Source: Abditibacteriales bacterium (GTDB lineage Bacteria > Armatimonadota > Abditibacteriia > Abditibacteriales > JANWYM01). Taken from it: a DNA stretch of 23,192 nt. Positions 1-5,599 of this stretch are shown piece after piece. How positions within the stretch are numbered: the stretch's first letter is position 1; the number at the start of each line of letters is the position of its first letter. The stretch covers positions 1 through 23,192 of the forward strand of contig JANWYM010000010.1 of assembly GCA_025055355.1 (NCBI GenBank), given 5' to 3'. The translations under genes were made by a program, and so were the position numbers. The notes under the pieces are model-generated. The model did no database searches. It worked only from the letters and a program-made list of their open reading frames with translations, and was not told where the DNA came from.

Positions 1-917
1 AGCGGTCCGCAGACGTTGTGCGGCGCGAAGGGAACGTAGTAAGTCTCCGCCATGTTAGCGATTTTGCGACACTCGGCGAGACCGCCGCACTTGGGGATGT
101 CGGGCATGATGACGTCCACTGCCCGTTGCTCGAACAACTCACGGAAACCCCAGCGCGTGTAGAGATTCTCCCCCGCGCAAATCGGCGTGCGCGAGGCGCG
201 GCGCACCTCGCGCAGAGCGACCGGGTTCTCCGGCGGCACGGGTTCTTCCAGCCACAGGAGGTTGAACGGCTCCAACGCCTGCGCGACGCGGATGCCGCTG
301 GTCATGTCATAACGTCCGTGCATGTCTATGCACAGGTCAATCTCTGGCCCGATGGCTTCGCGGATAGCGGCGACCTTCTCGACCATGTAACTCAACTCCC
401 CTGGGGTGATGGTGTGGTTGTAGCGGTCAAGTTTCTTGGGATGGTTCAGTTGATCAATGTCAAACTTGAGGGCGTTGAATCCCAACGCGACGACCTCTTT
501 CGCCTTCGCTGCGTTCCCTTCGGGGGTGTCCTCCTTGCCCGCGCCGCAGTCGCAGTAGAGCCGTATGCGGTCCCGATATTTCCCGCCGCCGCCCAACAAA
601 CGATACACTGGCACACCCAACGCCTTCCCCGCTACATCCCACAGCGCAATCTCAATCCCCGTCATCGCCGTCACGACATTCCCCGCCAACGCACCGTCGA
701 ACAGATACCGCCGCCGCAGCTGCTCCCATAATCGCTCCACGTCCAATGGGTCCTCGCCGCGCAGCAGTTCCGCCATGTCCTTGATGAGTGCCGCGCAGCC
801 GCGCCCGCCGTGAATGCACTCGCCCGTGCCGGTCACGCCCTCATCGGTGTAAACGCGAACGTAAGTCGAATAACCATGCCCCCGCACTTCGGCGGTTTTG
901 ATGTCGGTGATTTTCAT
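1..917 (-). CDS. Mandelate racemase/muconate lactonizing family dehydratase (D-galactonate dehydratase-like), 3' end cut by window edge
   Basis: This is an enolase-superfamily enzyme, expected to dehydrate a sugar acid through a Mg2+-stabilised enolate in the cytoplasm. About 305 residues are visible; the C-terminus lies beyond base 1. The ATG at 917 opens with MKITDIKTAEVRG, the usual start of the N-terminal capping domain. The barrel shows KFDID (151-155), D198-x-H200 in CIDMHGRYD, E224 in WLEEPV, E250 in AGENLY and H300 in APHNVCGP. D198, E224 and E250 are the expected metal ligands. H200 and H300 match the DxH and late-His catalytic pair known in galactonate and mannonate dehydratases. 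The substrate cannot be fixed from sequence. The next gene upstream on this strand is a Gfo/Idh oxidoreductase, consistent with carbohydrate catabolism. A 9-bp repeat array lies 15 bp upstream of the start. The family is certain; the galactonate assignment is an inference. Confidence 0.9.
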   Translation of the reverse strand, partial: MKITDIKTAEVRGHGYSTYVRVYTDEGVTGTGECIHGGRGCAALIKDMAELLRGEDPLDVERLWEQLRRRYLFDGALAGNVVTAMTGIEIALWDVAGKALGVPVYRLLGGGGKYRDRIRLYCDCGAGKEDTPEGNAAKAKEVVALGFNALKFDIDQLNHPKKLDRYNHTITPGELSYMVEKVAAIREAIGPEIDLCIDMHGRYDMTSGIRVAQALEPFNLLWLEEPVPPENPVALREVRRASRTPICAGENLYTRWGFRELFEQRAVDVIMPDIPKCGGLAECRKIANMAETYYVPFAPHNVCGP

Positions 918-931
918 GGACCCGTTGCTTT

Positions 932-958
932 CGACAGGATGAACAGGATGGACAGGAT
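932..958. repeat. Tandem array, 9-bp unit x3
   Basis: Three degenerate 9-mers of the form g(a/g)acaggat (cgacaggat, gaacaggat, ggacaggat) run head to tail just upstream of the racemase-family start at 917. A partial inverted echo (ctgtcctg and ccctgtc) follows at about 970-988. Confidence 0.8.
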
Positions 959-1080
959 GCTTCCCCATCTGTCCTGAAAACCCTGTCAGTTACATCCCCG
1001 GCGCAACGTCGCATGCGCGACAGCCGCACAATGAGCGAGAGGAAAAAAGACCAAGCGTTACGCGGTCGCCGTCCTTCCTT

Positions 1081-1116
1081 TCCCCTTCCCCCCACTCTCC
1101 CCACGAGGGAAGGGGA
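1081..1116. repeat. Palindrome between arrays
   Basis: Perfect 10-bp arms tccccttccc (1081-1090) and gggaagggga (1107-1116) are separated by 16 bp. The element lies between the 932-958 and 1124-1154 arrays, downstream of the Gfo/Idh gene. There is no T-run, so it is a poor intrinsic terminator. Confidence 0.65.
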
Positions 1117-1123
1117 GTGAGGC

Positions 1124-1154
1124 GGTCCCGTGGTCAGTGGTCCTGTGGTCAATG
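1124..1154. repeat. Tandem array, 7-8-bp unit x4
   Basis: Four consecutive units beginning ggtc (ggtcccgt, ggtcagt, ggtcctgt, ggtcaatg) lie about 30 bp beyond the stop of the Gfo/Idh gene. Confidence 0.75.
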
Positions 1155-1183
1155 CTTGTCCGCATTATCCTTTAGCAGTCAGG

Positions 1184-2539
1184 TCACACCAACGGTGTCT
1201 TGCCCGGCACCGGCGGCGGCTCCACTGGACACGGTCCAGGCTTGGGGTCCTCTTTGACATAGTTGAGTTGAGACTGCTTCATCACGAAATCCCACGTGAC
1301 CTCCTTGCCCGTGTAGGCTGCCAGCCGCCCCATGATCGCCATCATCGTGCTGTAAGCAATCTGCTCCCCCTCGTTGAGCGGGTTGCCGCTGCGGATGCTC
1401 TCAATCAGGTGCGTGTGCTCCAGCACGTAGCCGTTGCCTGGCGGACCGCCGTAGCGGAACACCGTCTCGCCCGTATGCTTCATAATCCTGCTGCTGGGGT
1501 CGGCGACACCTTTGGTGCCGACGATGTGATCGCTGACGCGCCCTGGGCAGCCCTCCCAGTGGCGGCATAGGCTCAGCACGCGCGCCCCGTTGGGATACTC
1601 ATACTCGATGGCGAAGTGGTCCCAGATGTTGCCCGGCGTGTAACGCACCGTCCGTCCCCCGACCCCTACACATTTGACGGGATGCGCCAAGCCGTCTCTG
1701 CTGAAGCACCAGTTAATCACGTCGAGGTTGTGGACGTGCTGCTCCACGATGTGGTCGCCCGACAGCCAGACGTAGTGATACCAGTTCCAGCATTGCTTCT
1801 CGATTTCGCTCCATTCGGGTTTGAGTTCCCGCTCGCGGTTCCAGATGCCGCTGGTGTTGTAGTAACACTGGGCGGCGACAATCTCGCCGATGTCGCCCGC
1901 GTGAATGCGCTTGACGGTCTCGATGTAACTGGGGGTGTGGCGATACAATGTGCCAGCCACTACGCCCAGCCCTTTCTGCTTGGCTAACTTGGAGGCTTCG
2001 ATGACCATGCGCACCCCGGTCGGGCAGGTGGCGATGGGCTTCTCCATGAAGACATGCTTGCCCGCTTCAATGGCTGCCTTGAAGTGGGTGGGACGGAAGC
2101 CCGGCGGCGTCGCCAAAATCACCAAGTCCACGCCGCTGTGGATAACCTTCAGGTAGTTGTCAAAGCCACTGAAGCAACGCTCCCTCGTGACCTTCCAGGC
2201 AGCAGATAGTTTGCTGGGGTCAGCCGCTCGCCGACGCCCTCTGCTGCCATCGCCCGACTGCGCCGCCGCCGACATGAGGTTGAAACAGCGGTCCACTTTC
2301 TCCTGAAACAAATCGCCCAAAGCGACAATCTCGATGTTGGGCGCGGCGTTCACGATGTCGTGTAGCGCGCCCGTGCCGCGTCCACCGCAGCCGATGAGTC
2401 CAACGCGAATCACGTCGCTGCCGGCGGCATGCACGTGGGGCATCTGCGCAGCCAGCGTCCCAGCCGTCGCCGCCGCCGAGGTCTTGAGAAACTCGCGCCG
2501 CGATAGCGTCAAATCCGATATGCGTTTTTCGTCGAACAT
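1184..2539 (-). CDS. Tat-exported Gfo/Idh/MocA-family oxidoreductase
   Basis: This is a predicted NAD(P)-dependent sugar or polyol oxidoreductase of 451 aa. I start at the ATG at 2539 (MFDEKRISD) because GGGAGG lies 6 bp upstream; an in-frame ATG at 2557 would place that ribosome site inside the coding region. The twin-arginine motif SRREFLK (13-19) and a hydrophobic Ala-rich stretch ending near AAG (38-40) indicate Tat export, as in many Planctomycetota/Armatimonadota members. The Rossmann motif GLIGCGGRGTG is at 48-57, the family EKP motif at 166-168 with K167 as the likely catalytic lysine, and the conserved DHIVEQHVHNLDVINW segment at 262-277. A basic insert (QSGDGSRGRRRA, about 94-105) is unusual. 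Substrate unknown. It precedes the racemase-family gene on the same strand and may share a carbohydrate pathway with it. A long hairpin sits directly upstream of its ribosome site. Confidence 0.92.
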   Translation of the reverse strand: MFDEKRISDLTLSRREFLKTSAAATAGTLAAQMPHVHAAGSDVIRVGLIGCGGRGTGALHDIVNAAPNIEIVALGDLFQEKVDRCFNLMSAAAQSGDGSRGRRRAADPSKLSAAWKVTRERCFSGFDNYLKVIHSGVDLVILATPPGFRPTHFKAAIEAGKHVFMEKPIATCPTGVRMVIEASKLAKQKGLGVVAGTLYRHTPSYIETVKRIHAGDIGEIVAAQCYYNTSGIWNRERELKPEWSEIEKQCWNWYHYVWLSGDHIVEQHVHNLDVINWCFSRDGLAHPVKCVGVGGRTVRYTPGNIWDHFAIEYEYPNGARVLSLCRHWEGCPGRVSDHIVGTKGVADPSSRIMKHTGETVFRYGGPPGNGYVLEHTHLIESIRSGNPLNEGEQIAYSTMMAIMGRLAAYTGKEVTWDFVMKQSQLNYVKEDPKPGPCPVEPPPVPGKTPLV

Positions 2540-2556
2540 CACGTGCCTCCCTCGCA

Positions 2557-2628
2557 AATCGTCCTCGTCGTCTTCGTTCTCGAACCTCTCAAACGAAGAC
2601 GATGAGGGCGAGGACGACGGGGACGATT
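2557..2628. repeat. CGTC-rich dispersed palindrome, copy 1
   Basis: The left arm (2557-2578, aatcgtcctcgtcgtcttcg plus tt) is mirrored, with an internal insertion, by 2592-2628 (aacgaagacga ... gacgatt). The centre tctcgaacctctcaaacga matches the centre of a second copy at 13835-13882 at 16 of 19 positions. In the minus-strand transcript the hairpin ends just before the ribosome site of the Gfo/Idh gene. Confidence 0.75.
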
Positions 2629-2730
2629 CTCATGCGGCATCGTGTCCCTCGTGGGACATGACCGATTCCTTTGAGAATATCTGGTCGTTGCCCCGATGCA
2701 TGACGAGGCAGCCGTTCTCAAGGCGCATCT

Positions 2731-2755
2731 CGCCGCGCCTATCTCCTGCGCGGCG
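2731..2755. repeat. GC-rich hairpin
   Basis: Perfect 8-bp arms cgccgcgc (2731-2738) and gcgcggcg (2748-2755) enclose a 9-nt loop. There is no flanking T-run and the role is unknown. Confidence 0.6.
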
Positions 2756-2948
2756 TGGTGAAGGTCCGCTTTCATCTTTCGGCGGAGCGGCGTCCCATCC
2801 TTCTGTCACAGAACGAACTCTACCTTCGCCCGCAGCGGTAGCGCGTGCAAGGCGCGAACGGGTCATCCTCCGTAAAGTGAACTCTCCCCCGACGCCCACA
2901 AGGGGGGTAGACCCCCGTGCGCACTGATAGTTTCCATCCTCGGCGATT

Positions 2949-3017
2949 GTTATGGCGAGCGCAGCGAAGCAATCTCAGGCGCGGGGGTTTGCTTCGTCGC
3001 TGCGCTCCTCGCAACGA
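2949..3017. repeat. REP-like inverted repeat, copy 1
   Basis: The sequence gcgagcgcagcgaagcaa near 2955-2972 is answered by ttgcttcgtcgctgcgctcc near 2989-3008, forming an imperfect hairpin. Sequences of this type recur in intergenic regions of many bacteria; a related copy lies at 12133-12214. Confidence 0.75.
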
Positions 3018-3085
3018 CACTCATCGATGGGGTAGACCCTAAGTCCTGAATCGCGCCCGCCTTCATCCTCTGCCGTCGCGCGTCC

Positions 3086-3114
3086 TTGACAACCTCAAGA
3101 GCAACAAGTAAAAT
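3086..3114 (+). promoter_or_regulatory. Sigma70-type promoter of the CrtI-like gene
   Basis: TTGACA (3086-3091), a 17-bp spacer and TAAAAT (3109-3114) give a near-consensus vegetative promoter. The predicted start near 3121 leaves a leader of about 27 nt with AGGAGG at 3131-3136 before the ATG at 3148. Confidence 0.75.
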
Positions 3115-3147
3115 GGCAGGCGGACGGGAAAGGAGGGAACGGTAGCG

Positions 3148-4656
3148 ATGGAAGGTTTGTCTGACAGATACGATGTGGTGGTCATCGGCAGCGGCATGGG
3201 CGGTTTGACCTGTGCGGCGTATCTGGCGAAGGCGGGACGGAAGACGCTCGTGTTGGAGAAGCACGGGAAGATGGGCGGATACAATCAATACTTCGGACAG
3301 AACTTCACGTTTGACTCTACCCTCCACTTCATCGGCGGCTGCGGTGAGAACGGCTGGGTCACAAACATCCTGAACGACTTAGGGGTTCAGGACCGGCTGG
3401 AGTGGGTGAAGTTGGACCCCGTTTACCGCGTTGTGTTTCCGCAGTATGACCTTCTTGTGCCTGCGAGCCGTGAAGCCTATGCGGATGCCCTCATTGAGCA
3501 TTTTCCTGACGACGCTTGCCCCGTGAGAAAGTTGTTCAGTGACTTGGACGCGCTGGGGGCGGCGTATCTCGACCCATCAGCCAACCAGGCGGCGACGAAC
3601 CTGTTTGAGAGATACCGCGATAAAACAGCGCGGGAGTTGTTGAGCGATTACGTGCAGGACGAGAAGTTGCAAGCGATTCTCTCGGCGTTGTGGCTGCTGT
3701 GGGGGCTACCGCCGTCGCAACTATCCGCCCTGTTCTTTGCGATGATGTGGCACTTGCACCATGGGCAGGACGTTTGCTACGTCAAAGGCGGCGCGCGGGC
3801 GTTCAGCGCGGCGCTGGCGTCGGTCGTGGAAGAGGCCGGCGGGCAGGTGGCTCTGCGGACGCGGGTGACAAACATCAACGTTCCGCTGGAAGATGGCAAA
3901 GCGACGGGCGTGCGGTTGGAGGACGGCAGGTTCATTCGCGCCAACGCAGTGGTGTGCAACACCGACCCGTTTCAGATGTGCCGCGAACTTCTGCTTCCCG
4001 AGGCGGTGCCAGGGGAGATGATGGAACGTCTTCGGACGTGGCAGCCGTCGGTGTCGGGTATCATAGTTCATCTGGGCGTGGAGTTGCCGCTGGAGGTGCC
4101 GGCGCACAGCACGATTGTGCATGAGACTTACGATTTCGACGCCGCGTTCGCGGACGTTTTCGCGGCAGAACCGACGTTCCCGTCGTTTCTGGTCACGGTG
4201 ACCACGAGGTCCGACCCGGAGCGGGGAGCGACGGGACAGAACATGGTGATGGCGTTCACGCCCGCGCATTACGAACGCGACGAACGCTGGCGCAGCGGTG
4301 TCGAAAGCGGACGGGAGATGAGTTATCGCCAGAACAAGGCGTATCTGGATTGCAAAGAATCGTTGGGCAGCCGCCTCGCGCAAAAGGTTGAGCGGCTGTT
4401 GCCAGGACTGCGTGAGCGCGCTTTCCTCCGCCGCATCGCCACACCGTTGACGATGGAGCGCTACACCTTCAACTATCACGGCGCGCTCACTGGCTGGGCG
4501 CAGACGCCGTCGCAGAGCGGTCCTTATCGCCCCCGCGCGACCACGCCCATCGCTGGTTTGTATCAGGTGGGACAATGGTGTTTTCCCGGCGCGGGCATCG
4601 CCCCGGCGATGGTGTCGGGGAAGATAGCGGCGGAATGTGTGATGCGTGAGGCGTGA
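3148..4656 (+). CDS. CrtI/phytoene-desaturase-like FAD oxidoreductase
   Basis: This is a 502-aa flavoprotein of the phytoene desaturase / carotenoid isomerase / retinol saturase superfamily. The N-terminal dinucleotide-binding motif is VVIGSGMGGL (11-20), followed by E37 in VLEKHGKMGGYNQ, the usual ribose-binding acidic residue. The C-terminus has GLYQVGQWCFPGAGIAP, the typical FAD-closing motif (about 470-486). Length fits the family. No carotenoid synthase or second desaturase is nearby, so a role in carotenoid synthesis is not supported; this superfamily also includes enzymes of unknown substrate. The ATG at 3148 has AGGAGG 11 bp upstream and a near-consensus promoter, so it probably starts its own transcript. 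The last codons (VMREA and stop) run into a 7-bp repeat array, so the native C-terminus may have been remodelled. Confidence 0.88.
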   Translation: MEGLSDRYDVVVIGSGMGGLTCAAYLAKAGRKTLVLEKHGKMGGYNQYFGQNFTFDSTLHFIGGCGENGWVTNILNDLGVQDRLEWVKLDPVYRVVFPQYDLLVPASREAYADALIEHFPDDACPVRKLFSDLDALGAAYLDPSANQAATNLFERYRDKTARELLSDYVQDEKLQAILSALWLLWGLPPSQLSALFFAMMWHLHHGQDVCYVKGGARAFSAALASVVEEAGGQVALRTRVTNINVPLEDGKATGVRLEDGRFIRANAVVCNTDPFQMCRELLLPEAVPGEMMERLRTWQPSVSGIIVHLGVELPLEVPAHSTIVHETYDFDAAFADVFAAEPTFPSFLVTVTTRSDPERGATGQNMVMAFTPAHYERDERWRSGVESGREMSYRQNKAYLDCKESLGSRLAQKVERLLPGLRERAFLRRIATPLTMERYTFNYHGALTGWAQTPSQSGPYRPRATTPIAGLYQVGQWCFPGAGIAPAMVSGKIAAECVMREA

Positions 4657-4702
4657 GGTGTCAGGTTGTGCTACGTTGCGGATGACGCGTTACGCATGAT
4701 AC
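4644..4702. repeat. 7-bp-unit tandem arrays overlapping the CrtI-like stop codon
   Basis: Heptamers gcgtgag, gcgtgag, gtgtcag (4644-4664) are followed by gttgcgg, atgacgc, gttacgc, atgatac (4675-4702). The stop codon of the CrtI-like gene lies in the second unit. Confidence 0.7.
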
Positions 4703-4726
4703 ATCCCGCCCCTCAAATCACAAACT

Positions 4727-4789
4727 GGGAGGGTGAGGCTCCCGCCGAACCTCGCCGAACTGTCGGCTTCACGGGGACGTCGCCCTCCC
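4727..4789. repeat. GGGAGGGTGAGGCT dispersed element, copy 1
   Basis: The element begins gggagggtgaggctcccg and ends gtcgccctccc, so its termini are imperfect inverted repeats. The copy at 13581-13649 shares the start, the internal cgccgaac/gtcggct words and the cgccctcc end. It lies just upstream of the OmpH-like gene. Confidence 0.7.
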
Positions 4790-4818
4790 CCACGTTTATC
4801 TTCAAGGGAGGCAATAGC

Positions 4819-5463
4819 ATGTTGGTAAGACACATCAAAATCGCGGGACTCTGTGCGCTGGTGGGGCTGGGCGTATGGTGCGCCAGTGTAGGGCGCGCGG
4901 CAGGGCGGGACGAGGGGAAACTGATCGCGGTGGTGGACATTGACATCATCTCCGAACAAGCCGCGCCGTTCAAAGCCGAGCGGGAAGCATTTGAGAGCAT
5001 GCAGGAGCGATTGGACCAGGAACTCACCGCGCGCATGTTCATGAACGCGGAGGAAACGCAGCAGTTGGAGAGCCTGTTGAACAAAGCCAAGCGCACGCCC
5101 GAAGATGAGAAAAAACTGCAAGCGCTCATTCAGGACGGACTCAAGCGCGACCAAGAACTCAAAAGCCTGCAAATCAAGGTCAACAAGAACGCGCAAGAGT
5201 TAGCGCGGTTGCGCGAATTAGAGAGCCTCGTCAAGCGCAATCGCGACGACGTGAGTGAACTGATGCGCCGCTATCAGGAGAAACTGCAAAAGGACAATCT
5301 CGACGCTCGCAAGCGTCTGTCGGACAAAGTCAAAGAAGCCAGCCGCGAGGTCGGCTCCAAGAAGGGGTATGTGCTGGTCATTCCCAAAGATCTCGCGCTG
5401 TGGAGCAATGCCTCCATTGATGTCACCCAGGACGTGCTGGGATATTTGAATGCGAAGAGGTAA
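4819..5463 (+). CDS. OmpH/Skp-like periplasmic coiled-coil protein
   Basis: This is a 214-aa exported protein resembling the OmpH/Skp chaperone family, which binds unfolded outer-membrane proteins in the periplasm. The ATG at 4819 is chosen because AGGGAGG lies 7 bp upstream and a signal peptide follows at once (MLVRHIKIAGLCALVGLGVW, cleavage near GRA-A, about 27-28). Earlier in-frame starts would read through the repeat element at 4727-4789. The mature part starts with a beta-strand-like KLIAVVDIDII, then a long Glu/Lys/Arg/Gln-rich helix (about 45-190) predicted as a coiled coil, and closes with a strand-like GYVLVIPKDLALW and IDVTQDVLGYLN, as in OmpH family members. No BamA or LpxD neighbour is present, so chaperone function is inferred. 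The M28 fusion gene follows 136 bp downstream. Confidence 0.82.
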   Translation: MLVRHIKIAGLCALVGLGVWCASVGRAAGRDEGKLIAVVDIDIISEQAAPFKAEREAFESMQERLDQELTARMFMNAEETQQLESLLNKAKRTPEDEKKLQALIQDGLKRDQELKSLQIKVNKNAQELARLRELESLVKRNRDDVSELMRRYQEKLQKDNLDARKRLSDKVKEASREVGSKKGYVLVIPKDLALWSNASIDVTQDVLGYLNAKR

Positions 5464-5475
5464 CACCGATGGCGA

Positions 5476-5583
5476 ATTGGTCAATGGATCATGACACTTT
5501 TGCGTTTCGCCTTGTTGCGCTGAAGGAGCCCGCGACGCCGTCGCGGATGCTGCGGTCAATTGGTCAATTGGTCATCGGTCATT
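5476..5583. repeat. Array-hairpin-array composite upstream of the M28 gene
   Basis: Two 8-bp units (attggtca, atggatca; 5476-5491) precede a perfect 7-bp hairpin with a 3-nt loop (5530-5546, ccgcgac/gtcgcgg). Four further units follow (cggtcaat, tggtcaat, tggtcat, cggtcatt; 5553-5583). The composite fills most of the OmpH-M28 spacer. Confidence 0.72.
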
Positions 5584-5599
5584 GACAGTTGAGGTTCGT

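Larger units (their letters stand above)
2540..3147. other. 608-bp gene-free block with palindromic repeats
   Basis: No credible gene fills this stretch. It holds the CGTC-type palindrome (2557-2628), a GC-rich hairpin (2731-2755), an inverted GGGGG/CCCCC motif (2903-2916), a REP-like inverted repeat (2949-3017) and the promoter of the CrtI-like gene (3086-3114). The open frames crossing it are low-complexity shadows rich in Arg, Ser and Pro. Confidence 0.75.

Noticed and set aside
2630..2728. Possible 32-aa minus-strand peptide (MRLENGCLVMHRGNDQIFSK and onward) upstream of the Gfo/Idh gene
   Set aside because: Composition is protein-like, but no ribosome site lies at a proper distance, no family is recognised and the region is rich in dispersed repeats; it may be a gene remnant.
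2334..2927. 197-aa plus-strand open frame with a Ser- and Asp/Glu-rich middle
   Set aside because: It overlaps the start of the Gfo/Idh gene in antisense and its acidic tract is the CGTC palindrome read as codons.
5530..5546. Hairpin considered as the terminator of the OmpH-like gene
   Set aside because: The 7-bp GC stem has no following T-run and is part of an array-hairpin-array composite seen elsewhere.
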